64,000 nucleotides of DNA from CAZMXP01 sp964570285 (lineage in GTDB: Bacteria; Planctomycetota; PLA2), in contig CAZMXP010000018.1 of the NCBI GenBank assembly GCA_964570285.1, forward strand, positions 1 to 64,000. The letters run 5' to 3'. The notes below the pieces were generated by a model. That model was not told where the DNA came from. It saw only the letters and a program-made list of their open reading frames with translations, and did no database searches. Position 1 is the stretch's first letter; the number at the start of each line of letters is the position of its first letter. The position numbers and the translations under genes were made by a program. Of the stretch, positions 1 to 8,695 are shown in pieces.

Positions 1-51
1 CGGCTTGTCCTCGCTCGCCCTTGGTCCGACGGCGGGGTTTTCAGACAGGCC

Positions 52-363
52 CTAGGCTGCCGGGTCGCGCGCCGCGAGCATGAATGCGACCGCCCGCGCA
101 CGACGATCCGACAAGCCGGCCATGGGCAGGCATTCCAGCAGCCACGCGCGCGGGAAGAGGCGAAGCACGGGCCACGGAGCGATGCGCAGCGCTTCCACGG
201 TGTACTTGAGCGCGACGTGCGGGTCGGCAAGGAGGCGCGCGAGATCTTGGACGCCGAGGTGCTTCAGGATGCCCTGCACGACAGGGATCTCGATCGTGCT
301 GCCGTCCGGGCGGCGGAGCGCGACCTCTCCGCGAGGCTGGACGAAGCGACGCGTACGCATCAT
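52..363 (-). CDS. Small conserved protein coupled to AbiEii-like nucleotidyltransferase
   Basis: Encodes 103 residues starting MMRTRRFVQPRGEV and ending AARDPAA. No catalytic motif is visible. It is a compact basic protein with a central helical stretch (IKHLG-type helix around 27-45, then EALRIAPWPVLRLFPRAWLL near 60-80). Its ATG at 363-361 overlaps the TGA of the upstream nucleotidyltransferase gene (ATGA), a classical translational-coupling arrangement, so the two are almost certainly one operon and may form a complex. The longer frame to 393 would intrude far into the upstream gene and is less likely. Function is unknown. A role as partner or antitoxin of the nucleotidyltransferase is inferred only from position and size. 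Confidence 0.7.
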   Translation of the reverse strand: MMRTRRFVQPRGEVALRRPDGSTIEIPVVQGILKHLGVQDLARLLADPHVALKYTVEALRIAPWPVLRLFPRAWLLECLPMAGLSDRRARAVAFMLAARDPAA

Positions 364-815
364 CGCGCCGACCCTCCTTCCGCTCTGAGCCACTCGAGGA
401 GCGTGTCCCGCATCCGACAGGCGGACGCCGGATCGACCTCGGGGTAGGGACGCAGGTCGCGCCCGATCTCCTCATCGGACCACGCGAGCAGGCGGTCGCA
501 GAACAACAGCGCGTCTTGTTCCCCGACGAGCCTCCGCGCGACGTCCACCAGCTCCGGCCGTCGGTCGAGCACGGCGTGGATGTCGACGAGATCGCGGGCC
601 TCGACGCGCTCCGCGACACACTGGATCTCCGCGAGCAGCGGGCGCACATCCGCCAGCGCCTCGAAGGTGTGGAAATCGAGGTCCAGCGACAGCCGATGGC
701 CCAACTCTTCCGTGGCGACCGCGGAGGTACCCGCCCAGAAGCAGGAGCGCACCAGCCTCGGGCACCGCTGCGCCAAGGCCCTCAGCGCCTCGTTCACAAG
801 CTCGGTCTGCTCCAC
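360..815 (-). CDS. AbiEii/AbiGii-like nucleotidyltransferase family protein
   Basis: A 151-residue protein with GTG start at 815, supported by GGAGG eight bases upstream. Residues 25-50 read CFWAGTSAVATEELGHRLSLDLDF, matching the G-T-(hydrophobic)-LGHR-S-(DxD)F signature of nucleotidyltransferase-fold proteins annotated as AbiEii/AbiGii toxins; the two Asp of the LDLDF segment would bind metal. At about half the length of the classic AbiEii toxin it looks like a minimal NTase domain followed by a helical tail. Family members transfer nucleotides to RNA or protein targets in some toxin-antitoxin systems, but many chromosomal homologues are untested. It is coupled (ATGA overlap) to the small downstream gene. 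Toxin activity is inference; family membership is reasonably clear. Confidence 0.72.
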   Translation of the reverse strand: MEQTELVNEALRALAQRCPRLVRSCFWAGTSAVATEELGHRLSLDLDFHTFEALADVRPLLAEIQCVAERVEARDLVDIHAVLDRRPELVDVARRLVGEQDALLFCDRLLAWSDEEIGRDLRPYPEVDPASACRMRDTLLEWLRAEGGSAR

Positions 816-1249
816 GCTGCTGCCTCCGGTGACACCGCACCGCCCCCCTGCGCCGCGGGCGCGATGGTAGCACGGGAGGGCGAACTCGCTCGCAGGGACG
901 GATCGGGCATGGGCGCGAGCCAAGAGGCCATGCTGGCGATATCTACGATTGAGGCGACGGATGGCGCGACTCGCATCGAACTCCTGCGTCGTGCGAGGCG
1001 CGCGCGGTAGCACCGGGGCGCGCCGCGGGGACTGAAGGGCAGGCAGGGCACGGCCCTGAGGGCTGCAAGGGGCGGACGGGGATCCGACCCGCGTCCGCGC
1101 TTGGAGCATGCGGGCCACCCCGGCGGCAGTGAGGGGCGCTTGCGCCCCGGCCGCCCACAAGAAAAGGGGGCGGGAACACCCCGCCCCCCGAGGACCTGGA
1201 GCCGGTCCCGTGTTGCGCTCCGAGGTCTTTGTCAGTGATCTTGCCCTGG
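816..1249. other. Intergenic region, no gene recognised
   Basis: About 430 bases between the AbiEii-like gene and the 3' end of sppA. Short open frames exist on both strands, but none has family-like sequence or a convincing ribosome-binding site. The only recognisable element is the sppA terminator hairpin near 1165-1188. Confidence 0.5.
1162..1188 (-). terminator. Rho-independent terminator of sppA
   Basis: Read on the minus strand, a 9-bp G/C stem (GGGGGCGGG paired with CCCGCCCCC) with a five-base loop is followed immediately by TTTT. It lies about 60 bases past the sppA stop codon. Confidence 0.75.
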
Positions 1250-3058
1250 CTAGCGCCCCCCGCGCCCCCCCACCTTCGCGAGGTCGGAGAGTTCCGGCAT
1301 CGCGACGCAGACGCCGTCCGCCGACATGCGGCGGGCGGCGGCGATCTTCGCGAGGGCGTCGCCGAGGAGCGGGATCTCGCGCAGCGCCGCGGCGTCGAGG
1401 CCGAGCAGCGCGCCCGCGCGGAGGCTCATGCCGAGCATCTCCGAGAGCATCTCGAAGGGGCCGCCGCTCTTCGGCATCTCGATGATGTGCACCTCGTCGC
1501 CCGGCGCGAGCTTCGCGCGCTCGCGGGCGAGGGCGATCGCGTCCTCGAGGCCGCCGAGGCGGTCGACGAGGCCGATCTTCAGCGCGTCGCGCCCCGACCA
1601 GATGCGGCCGCGGGCGATCGGCTCGATCTCGGCGGGCGTCTTGCCCCGGCCCGCGGCGACCTTCGCGACGAAGTCGCCGTAGAAGTCCTTCATGTAGGCG
1701 CGCAGCATCTCCTTGTCGTCGTCCGTGAGCCCCTTGCTCGTCATCAGCGCCGCCGCGCGCTTGCCGCGCACGAGGCGCTGCGGGCTCACGCCGATCCACG
1801 GGTAGAAGTCGTCGAAGTTCGGCATCATGCCGATGACGCCGATCGAGCCGGTGATCGTCTGCGGCTCCGCGAGGATCGCGTGGCTGTTCATCGAGATGAA
1901 GTAGCCGCCGCTCGCCGCGAGGTCGCCCATCGACGCGATGACCGGCTTCTCCGCACGCGCGCGCTCCACCGCGCGCCAGATCATGTCGGAGGCGAGCCCG
2001 CTGCCGCCGGGGCTGTTCACCCGCAGCACGATCGCCTTCACGTCGCCGTCCTCGCGCGCGGTGTCGATCGCCTTGACGATGGTCTCCGACCCCATCGACG
2101 CGACCTCGCCGGTCCAGCCGTACTGGCTCTTGCCGCTCGTGATCGCGCCGCTGCAATAGATGACGGCGACCTTCGGGCCCTTCAGCTCGGGCTCCTTCGC
2201 GCCGCCGAAGAGGGACATCAGCATCGAGAGCGCGGCCATCGGGTTGTTGGGGTCGATCTCGAGCCCCTTCTTGCGCCCGTAGTCCTTCGCGATCTTGAGC
2301 TTGCGCTCGGGGAAGAACGCTTTGACGCCCTCGCGGAACTGGTCCTCGTACTCGATGCGGTCGATCAGCCCGATCGCCTTCGCCTGCTTCGCGTTGAGGA
2401 TGCCCGTGTCGATCGCGCCCCTGACCGCCTCCTCGGAGATCCCTCGCCCCTCGGCGATCGCCTTCACCATCGACGCGTAGAACTCGTCGAGGATCGGGTT
2501 CAGCGATTCCTTCAGTTCATCCGACATCGTGTCGCGCACGAAGGACTCGCCGGCGCTCTTGTACTCGCCGATGTGCACGACGTCGAAGCGGAGGTGCAGC
2601 TTCTCGAGCAGCCCGCGCACGTAGAGCGACTCGGTCGCGATGCCGGGCAGGAAGACCGTGCCCGACTCCGGCAGCGAGATCCGGTCGGCCACCGACGCGA
2701 GCACGAGGTCGGGCGTCGCGTAGGACTCCTTGTAGACAAAGACCTTCTTGCCGGAGCGCCGGAGCCCCTTCAGCACGTCGCGCACCTCGAGCAGCCGCGC
2801 CCAGCCGACGCCGTAATCGCCTAGCTTCAAGAGCACCGCGTCGAGCTCCGGGTCCGCCGCGGCGCGGCGCAGGTTCGTCAGCATCGCGTAGTAGTTCTGC
2901 GGCTGCTTGCCGATGGGCATCGCCGGCGCAGGGTCTTCCGAGCCGTTGATCGACAGCGTGATCTCGGCGATGCGCGCGTGGGTCGCCTTCCCCTGGTCCG
3001 TCTCGTCGGCGAAGAGCGGGCAGAGGGTCAGCAGCAGGACAAGGAGCGTTCGGGACAT
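1250..3058 (-). CDS. sppA: Signal peptide peptidase SppA, 67K type
   Basis: A 602-residue tandem-domain serine protease of family S49, normally membrane-attached in the periplasm, that degrades cleaved signal peptides. The N-terminus MSRTLLVLLLTLCPLFADE is a signal peptide or anchor. The catalytic Lys lies in GEYKSAGESF (K167), equivalent to E. coli SppA K209. The nucleophile Ser lies in MGDLAASGGYFIS (S383), equivalent to S409. NSPGGSG at about 348-353 is the usual oxyanion-region motif. Size matches the 67K two-domain form rather than the short SppA. The ATG at 3058 is preceded by GGAGG with good spacing. It stands alone, with a terminator after it. Confidence 0.93.
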   Translation of the reverse strand: MSRTLLVLLLTLCPLFADETDQGKATHARIAEITLSINGSEDPAPAMPIGKQPQNYYAMLTNLRRAAADPELDAVLLKLGDYGVGWARLLEVRDVLKGLRRSGKKVFVYKESYATPDLVLASVADRISLPESGTVFLPGIATESLYVRGLLEKLHLRFDVVHIGEYKSAGESFVRDTMSDELKESLNPILDEFYASMVKAIAEGRGISEEAVRGAIDTGILNAKQAKAIGLIDRIEYEDQFREGVKAFFPERKLKIAKDYGRKKGLEIDPNNPMAALSMLMSLFGGAKEPELKGPKVAVIYCSGAITSGKSQYGWTGEVASMGSETIVKAIDTAREDGDVKAIVLRVNSPGGSGLASDMIWRAVERARAEKPVIASMGDLAASGGYFISMNSHAILAEPQTITGSIGVIGMMPNFDDFYPWIGVSPQRLVRGKRAAALMTSKGLTDDDKEMLRAYMKDFYGDFVAKVAAGRGKTPAEIEPIARGRIWSGRDALKIGLVDRLGGLEDAIALARERAKLAPGDEVHIIEMPKSGGPFEMLSEMLGMSLRAGALLGLDAAALREIPLLGDALAKIAAARRMSADGVCVAMPELSDLAKVGGRGGR

Positions 3059-3233
3059 CGGTTCCTCCGGGTCGTTCGTGGGGGAGACTCAACACACCCC
3101 GTGCCGGGGGCGTGTCCAACGGATCTCGTTATACCGCAAAGGGTTGGAGTGGGAGGGGGTCCGGGGGAGGTGTGCGGAATCCGTACGCGTGCCGACGCTG
3201 GCCCGTGCCGTACGGGGCTGGTAGGGTTCGCGC

Positions 3234-4397
3234 ATGAGCTACGAAGCGCCCGACTTCTTCGCGATCGACACGCTGCTCACCGAGGACGAGCGCATGATCC
3301 GGGACAGCGTGCGCCAGTGGGTCACCGATCGCGTGCTGCCGACGATCGCCGACCACTACATGGCCGCGACCTTCCCGGCGGATCTGATCCCGGAGATGGC
3401 GGAACTGGGGCTGCTCGGCGCGGGGATCGAGGGCTACGGCTGCCCGGGCCTCGGCTCGGTCGCGTACGGCCTCATCCTGCAGGAGCTCGAGCGCGGCGAC
3501 TCGGGGCTGCGCTCCTTCGCGTCGGTGCAGGGTTCCCTCGTGATGTGGCCGATCCGCGCCTTCGGCTCCGAGGAGCAGCGGCAGCGCTGGCTGCCCGCGA
3601 TGCAGCGGGGCGAGGTGATCGGCTGCTTCGGCCTCACCGAGCCCGACCACGGCAGCGATCCGGGCGGCATGGAGACGCGCGCGGTCAAGCGCGGCGACCG
3701 CTACGTGCTGAACGGCGCGAAGATGTGGATCACGAACGGCACCGTCGCCGATGTCGCGCTCGTCTGGGCGAAGCTCGACGGCGTCGTGCGCGGCTTCCTC
3801 GTGGAGAAGGGGACGCCCGGCTACTCCGCCCCGCTGATGGAGAAGAAGTACTCGCTCCGCGCGTCGGTCACCTCCGAGCTGATCCTGCAGGACGTCGAGG
3901 TGCCCGCGTCGAGCCTGCTGCCCGGCGTGCAGGGGCTCAAGGGCCCGCTGAACTGCCTGACGCAGGCGCGCGCGGGGATCGCGTGGGGGGTCGCGGGGGC
4001 GGCGATGGCCTGCTACGACGAGGCGCGCCGGTACGGGCTCGTCCGCATCCAGTTCGACAAGCCGATCGCCCAGTTCCAGCTCTTCCAGGCCAAGCTCGCG
4101 AACATGCTGACCGAGATCACGAAGATGCAGCTGATGAACCTCCAGCTCGGCCGCCTGAAGGAGGCGGGCCAGGCGACGCCGCAGCAGGTCTCGATGGCGA
4201 AGCGGAACGCCTGCCACGAGGCGCTCGCGATCGCCCGCACCTGCCGCGACATGCTCGGGGCGAACGGCATCACGGCCGAGTACCAGGTCATGCGCCACAT
4301 GTGCAACCTCGAGTCGGTCTACACCTACGAGGGCACCCACGACATCCACGGTCTCATTCTGGGACACGCGATCACGGGCCTCGACGCCTTCCGCTAG
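3234..4397 (+). CDS. gcdH: Glutaryl-CoA dehydrogenase-like acyl-CoA dehydrogenase
   Basis: A 387-residue FAD enzyme of the acyl-CoA dehydrogenase family. Sequence stretches typical of glutaryl-CoA dehydrogenase are present: GLTEPDHGSDPGGMETRA (FAD/substrate region), LQDVEVPASSLLP, and YEGTHDIHGLILGHAITG at the C-terminus, where E366 is the expected catalytic base. The family oxidises glutaryl-CoA and decarboxylates it to crotonyl-CoA in lysine and tryptophan breakdown, passing electrons to ETF. The gene is monocistronic here and followed by a stop-overlapping hairpin. The thiolase at 18.6-19.8 kb could act later in the same route, but that link is only inferred. Other short-chain acyl-CoA dehydrogenases are less similar in these motifs. 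Confidence 0.88.
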   Translation: MSYEAPDFFAIDTLLTEDERMIRDSVRQWVTDRVLPTIADHYMAATFPADLIPEMAELGLLGAGIEGYGCPGLGSVAYGLILQELERGDSGLRSFASVQGSLVMWPIRAFGSEEQRQRWLPAMQRGEVIGCFGLTEPDHGSDPGGMETRAVKRGDRYVLNGAKMWITNGTVADVALVWAKLDGVVRGFLVEKGTPGYSAPLMEKKYSLRASVTSELILQDVEVPASSLLPGVQGLKGPLNCLTQARAGIAWGVAGAAMACYDEARRYGLVRIQFDKPIAQFQLFQAKLANMLTEITKMQLMNLQLGRLKEAGQATPQQVSMAKRNACHEALAIARTCRDMLGANGITAEYQVMRHMCNLESVYTYEGTHDIHGLILGHAITGLDAFR

Positions 4398-4435
4398 GGT
4401 GAAACGGCGGCCAGAGCGCCGCAGTATCACCCCTA
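4395..4435 (+). terminator. Hairpin overlapping the gcdH stop codon
   Basis: TAGGGTGA, beginning with the gcdH stop codon, pairs with TCACCCCTA 25 bases later (one bulged C). An inner CGGCG/CGCCG stem lies between them. There is no U-tract, so it is terminator-like or an mRNA 3'-end stabiliser rather than a canonical intrinsic terminator. Confidence 0.5.
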
Positions 4436-4472
4436 AGAAGAGGAGGGGGGGCGGTCGATAGGGGAAAGGGAC

Positions 4473-6134
4473 ATGTCGACGGCGCGGCTGGGCATCTACT
4501 CGGAGCTGGAGCTCCAGGCGGCGAGGGAGCTGATCCGCGAACTCGTGCGCGCGGTGCGGGGGTACCGTCTCTACGAGGGGAACCACCCGACGCTGGCCGA
4601 GATGTTCCTCGCGCTGCGCAAGAAGTGGGACGCGGCGACCGCCGGCGGGCCGATCTCGCTGCGCCTCACCGAGCGCGAGGTGCTGCTCGACGAGGCGAGC
4701 GTCTACAAGGCGGCCTCGGCGGGCGAGATGATCCCGTCGGTGCTCTTCGACCACGGCGTCGTCGGCTTCGTCTTCAAGCGCGGCCTCGCGCCCGAGGAGG
4801 CGGAGCGCCTCGTCGGCGTGCTCGGCGCGGAGACCGACCAGCTTCCCGACATCGCCTCGCTGCTCTGGGAGGCCGATCTCAACCACCTGCAGATCCTCCT
4901 CGACGCCGACGAGATCGACGGGGAGGCCGACGCGGAGGGACCGGAGGAGTTCGCCGCGCAGGTGGCGACGCTCGGCGAGGAGGGCGACCCGCCCGCGCCG
5001 CCGCCGCTCGACGGGGAGGCGGCCGACCTCGCGCAGATGCTCGCGCAGCACGCGCAGGCGGGGGGCCCCGCCGTCGCGCTGACGGGTCCCGACGCCGAGG
5101 CGGTGCGGCGCATGGTCGTCGAGGACGACCACGCGGGCACGCTCCGCCACGCGGCGCGCGTGATCCACTCCGTCGCGCGGACCGAGTGCACGCCGGAGGA
5201 GGCGGCCTGCGTCGAGAAGGTGCTGCGCTCGGTCGTCGCCTCGCTCGCGGCCGCCGGGGACCTCGCCGGAGCGACCGAGACGCTGGAGCGCGCGCGCCGC
5301 ATGGCCGCGTCCAGCGAGCCGCGCGAGATGCGCGCCGGGGAGGCGACCCTCGCCGCCTTCAGCGAGCCCGCGACGCTCTCGGTCTTCCTGCACGCGCTCA
5401 ACCGCGTCGACCGCATCGAGGCGCGGGCGCTGGCGGAGTGCTTCGCGCACCTCGACCCCTCGGCGGCGGGCCTCGTCGCGGGCTGGCTGCTCGAGACGCG
5501 CCACCCGCTCGCGGTGACGCAGGCGATCCGGGTCTTCGGGCAGACCGCGGTCGAGGCGCTCGTGCCGCTCTACCGCGGCCGCGAGGGGCGCGGGCGCGAC
5601 CGGATCGCCCCCGCGCTGCTGGAACTGGGCACGCCGGAGGCGCTCGCCGCGGTCGCGGCGGAGTTCCGCACGCTCGCCGAGGGCCACCGCTTCCAGCTCG
5701 TGCAGGTCGCCGAGCGCAGCGACGAGCGCGCGCTGCGCAAGATCCTCGTCGAGGCCCTCGACGACCCCGCGCAGCGCGTCCGGATGGCCGCGACCGCCGC
5801 GATGCGCAAGAGCGAGGCGGCCGACCTCGCCCCGCTCGTGGCGCGCACGCTCGCGAACCGCACGCTCCAGACGCGCACGAACGAGGAGTGCGACGCCTTC
5901 TTCGCGATGGTCGCGCGCGTCGGCGACGAGGCGGTCGCGCGCGAGGTCGCCGTCTACTGCCTCCCGCGCACCTTCGCGCAGCGCTTCCGGGCCCCGAGCC
6001 CCCTCCAGATCGCCTGCATCCATGCGCTGCGCCGCATGCGCGGCCCCGGCCCCCGCGCCGTGGCCGACGAGGTGCGCGCGAAGGGCCCCAAGTCGGTCCG
6101 CGAGATCCTCGACGACCCGCTCGCGGACCTCTAG
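4473..6134 (+). CDS. HEAT-repeat domain protein
   Basis: A cytoplasmic-looking protein of 553 residues without signal peptide. Residues 15-150 (AVRGYRLYEGNHPTL, ISLRLTEREVLLDEASVY, VVGFVFKRGLAPEEAERL, LPDIASLLWEADLNHLQIL) follow a module often seen in front of HEAT repeats in unannotated bacterial proteins. Residues 155-220 are an acidic Ala/Pro-rich linker. From about 230 to 540 there are repeated amphipathic helices (for example LVEALDDPAQRVRMAATAAM), a HEAT-like solenoid. Such proteins serve as binding scaffolds; no enzyme motif is visible and the partner is unknown. It precedes the DUF3299-like gene by 16 bases, so the two are likely co-transcribed. Confidence 0.75.
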   Translation: MSTARLGIYSELELQAARELIRELVRAVRGYRLYEGNHPTLAEMFLALRKKWDAATAGGPISLRLTEREVLLDEASVYKAASAGEMIPSVLFDHGVVGFVFKRGLAPEEAERLVGVLGAETDQLPDIASLLWEADLNHLQILLDADEIDGEADAEGPEEFAAQVATLGEEGDPPAPPPLDGEAADLAQMLAQHAQAGGPAVALTGPDAEAVRRMVVEDDHAGTLRHAARVIHSVARTECTPEEAACVEKVLRSVVASLAAAGDLAGATETLERARRMAASSEPREMRAGEATLAAFSEPATLSVFLHALNRVDRIEARALAECFAHLDPSAAGLVAGWLLETRHPLAVTQAIRVFGQTAVEALVPLYRGREGRGRDRIAPALLELGTPEALAAVAAEFRTLAEGHRFQLVQVAERSDERALRKILVEALDDPAQRVRMAATAAMRKSEAADLAPLVARTLANRTLQTRTNEECDAFFAMVARVGDEAVAREVAVYCLPRTFAQRFRAPSPLQIACIHALRRMRGPGPRAVADEVRAKGPKSVREILDDPLADL

Positions 6135-6150
6135 CGCGTAGGATGCCGGG

Positions 6151-6693
6151 GTGGATCGCCCCGGCTTCCGTTCCGCCGCGCTCGTGCTCCTCGCGGCGCT
6201 CGCGCTGAGCGCGTATGCGCTGTCGCTGCGCGCGCGACCCGCGCGGCGGGAGATCGCGGGGCCGGGCTACCTGCCGGCGGGCGCGCCGCTCGCGGCGCCG
6301 CGGGCGCCGCCGCCGCGCGAGGGCGCCACGGCGATCGACTTCGCGACGCTGTCGGCGTTCGACTACGACCCCGAGAGCGACCTGATTCCCGACGACGTGC
6401 GCGCGCTCGACGGCCGGCGCGTCGAACTGAGCGGCGTGATGTACTACGCCGTCGCCGACCCCGACCGCGTGACCGACTTCTACCTGATGCCGAACCACAT
6501 GATCTGCTGCTTCGGCACCCCGCGCGTCAACGAGGCCGTCGAGGTGAAGGCGCGGGAGGGCTTCGTCACGCGCTACGTGCTCGACTACTTCCTCGTGCGC
6601 GGCATCCTCGACGTCGGCGCCGTGCGCGACGAGAAGGGCCGCGTGCTCTACCTCTACCGCATCCGCGACGCGGTGGCGGAGGTCCTGAACTAG
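6151..6693 (+). CDS. DUF3299-like exported protein
   Basis: A protein of 180 residues with GTG start. The N-terminal hydrophobic segment (ALVLLAALALSAYAL, about 9-24) is a signal anchor, followed by a Pro/Ala-rich linker to residue 60. The core contains ALDGRRVELSGVMYYA and FYLMPNHMICCFGTPRVNEAVEVK. This resembles DUF3299-type proteins, in which a conserved L-x-G-x-x-V-x-x-x-G-F/Y-M strand precedes a Cys-containing segment. The adjacent Cys pair (MICCFG) could bind a metal or form a disulfide. Function of the family is unknown. It lies just after the HEAT-repeat gene on the same strand. Confidence 0.62.
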   Translation: MDRPGFRSAALVLLAALALSAYALSLRARPARREIAGPGYLPAGAPLAAPRAPPPREGATAIDFATLSAFDYDPESDLIPDDVRALDGRRVELSGVMYYAVADPDRVTDFYLMPNHMICCFGTPRVNEAVEVKAREGFVTRYVLDYFLVRGILDVGAVRDEKGRVLYLYRIRDAVAEVLN

Positions 6694-6834
6694 AGGGGGG
6701 GGCCCGGGGGGGGACGCCAGCCGCCGCGGTCGCTCCTCCGAGCTAGGCTCGGCGGCCTGGACCGACGCACGAAGTCCGGAAAACGCTCCTCGGGTGCAAC
6801 CCCGCACCCCCACCCGCCGCGCTCCGCCGCCGGG

Positions 6835-8502
6835 CTACTTGAAGTCTTCCTCTTCCTCGCCGCAGCCGCAGCCGCAGCCGTCCTCCTTCTCGGGCTTCTC
6901 GCCGCCGTCCGCCTTGCCGGGCTTGCCGAAGGCGGCGCGGGCCTTCTCGACGATCTTGCCGATCTCCTTCAGCGGCCAGTCGCCGCGCCACTGGATGTTG
7001 CCCTCGTGGAAGGTGATCGAGGTCGAGACCGTGAGGGAGTCGGGCAGCATCGCGAGCGCCTCGCCGGCCTGCGGCACCATCATGCCGATCATCATGCCGA
7101 GCGACTTCACCTGCCCCACGTTGAAGGTGAGGCCGATGTTGCGGCCGCGGCCGAGGCGCGCCATCGCCGCGAGGTGGGGGTGCGCCGCGTCGTCGCCCGC
7201 GCGGACGCGGTCGAGCAGCTCGCGCATGTCGGTCTCGGCGGTCATCGCGTTGACGCTGCAGAGGCGTCCCCCCTCGACGGCGACATAGGTCTGCATCATG
7301 CCGAGCATCGCGAGTTCGGGCTGGTCGCTCTGGAAGCTCCAGCGGTGCAGCGGCGTCTCGCCGTGCTTGGCGATGTTTTTCTCGAGCGTCACGGAGATCG
7401 GCACGCCCGCCGCCTTCAGCGTCTCGTTCATCTTCTCGGCGTCGAAATCGTTCAGCAGCGCCGCCGCGTCGACCCCCTCGCGGAGTTCCGCCACCGAGGA
7501 GGCGCTGAACCCCATGAACCCGGTCATGCTGAAGGACATGGCCGTCCTCCCGGTGACCGCGCCCTGCAGGACCTGCGAGAGCGCCATGCTCTGCTGGATC
7601 ATGCCCGCGATCTGGGGCCCGAGGTTCGCCGCGGCGAACTCCGTGAGCTCCTTCGCCGGCCAGTCGGGCGCCGTCGCCGTGTCCACATAGAAGAGCGCGT
7701 TCTTCGGCAGCACGCTCGCGAGGGCGGGGTCGGCGGGAGCCCCCGCGCGCGAGAAGAACTTGCGCAGGCCCGAGCCCTCCTTGAAGTTCAGCCGCCCCTC
7801 GGCGATCGCGCCCTCCCCCTGCCACGTGAGCGCGTAGTCGACGCTCTCGACGCTGTAGAGCCCCCCCTTGAAGAGGCCCATCATCGCCTGCATCATCTCC
7901 GCGCCGCCGGGGAGCTGGACCCCCCCCATCATCGCGCCCGCCTGCGCGAACCCCTTCTCGATCTCCTCCTTGTGCCGCTCGGTGATGTCGCTCGCGAAGA
8001 CGTGGACCGAGAAGTCCCCGGGGAGCATGAAGGCCGGGCGGTCGCGCCGCTCCGCGTCGCGCAGCGCCGGGCGCGTCGCCATCAGGATGCCGTCGGCGAG
8101 GGTCAGCGTGTGCCCCTCGCCGATCTCCATCGGCGCATCGAGCTTCGCGCCCTCCGCCGCGGGGATCAGCGCGACCGGGTCGTTGCCGAGCACGCCGACA
8201 TAGAGCGCCTTCGACCGGTCGACGAGCGTGCCGTCGATGCCCAGCACGCCGAGCAGCATCTCGGACGGGGCTCCCTGCGCGAGAAAGGCCTTCGCCTTGT
8301 CGCCGCCGAAGAGCTCGAGCACGAGCGACATGTCCTTCGCGAGCTGGTCGATCCTGTCGAGGGCGGGAACCCTCACACAGAGATCGCAGTGCTTCGGCAG
8401 TTGCGAGGTCGGCGCGTCGGGGTTGGCCGGCGCGTCCTCGGCGCGAAGCGCAGCCGGGGCGAGGGCGAGGAGGGCGAAGAGGAGGGTGGGTGCAAGGCGC
8501 AT
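6835..8502 (-). CDS. Exported DUF3352-like protein with Cys-Gly tail
   Basis: A 555-residue protein with a clear signal peptide (MRLAPTLLFALLALAPAALRAE). The body alternates beta strands and helices with Met/Gly-rich stretches and statements such as LPKNALFYVDTA and LNFKEGSGLRKFFS, the style of the exported DUF3352-type proteins common in Planctomycetota; no catalytic motif is visible. The last 14 residues are unusual: DGCGCGCGEEEEDF then K, an alternating Cys-Gly run followed by acids, likely to bind metal or be modified. A second exported protein (23128-24486) ends in a similar tail. The gene is monocistronic. Function unknown. Confidence 0.7.
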   Translation of the reverse strand: MRLAPTLLFALLALAPAALRAEDAPANPDAPTSQLPKHCDLCVRVPALDRIDQLAKDMSLVLELFGGDKAKAFLAQGAPSEMLLGVLGIDGTLVDRSKALYVGVLGNDPVALIPAAEGAKLDAPMEIGEGHTLTLADGILMATRPALRDAERRDRPAFMLPGDFSVHVFASDITERHKEEIEKGFAQAGAMMGGVQLPGGAEMMQAMMGLFKGGLYSVESVDYALTWQGEGAIAEGRLNFKEGSGLRKFFSRAGAPADPALASVLPKNALFYVDTATAPDWPAKELTEFAAANLGPQIAGMIQQSMALSQVLQGAVTGRTAMSFSMTGFMGFSASSVAELREGVDAAALLNDFDAEKMNETLKAAGVPISVTLEKNIAKHGETPLHRWSFQSDQPELAMLGMMQTYVAVEGGRLCSVNAMTAETDMRELLDRVRAGDDAAHPHLAAMARLGRGRNIGLTFNVGQVKSLGMMIGMMVPQAGEALAMLPDSLTVSTSITFHEGNIQWRGDWPLKEIGKIVEKARAAFGKPGKADGGEKPEKEDGCGCGCGEEEEDFK

Positions 8503-8695
8503 GGCCGCTCAGGATAACCCCGCGCTTCAGGAACGCCGGTTGGGCCCTCCCGCCCACGACAAGCGTCAGCGCGTCCCCCCCAAGGGACACCCCCCGCGCC
8601 CCCCTTCCATCCACAACTCTTTTGTGGACAATGAGTTGCGCGATCACGTTCCAATGGAACCCCCTTTGCTCTCCTCTACCCCGCACGTGAGTTCC

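Noticed and set aside
794..1179. Small open frames between the AbiEii-like gene and sppA
   Set aside because: No ribosome-binding site or family-like sequence; they overlap each other and the terminator.
360..2156. 598-codon open frame antisense to and across sppA
   Set aside because: Arg/Ala/Gly-rich translation with no family features; only its first 151 codons from the stop (the AbiEii-like gene) look real. The rest shadows sppA in a GC-rich genome.
3129..6023. 964-codon minus-strand open frame
   Set aside because: Antisense to the clear acyl-CoA dehydrogenase and HEAT-repeat genes; composition is typical of a frame made open by GC-rich codons.
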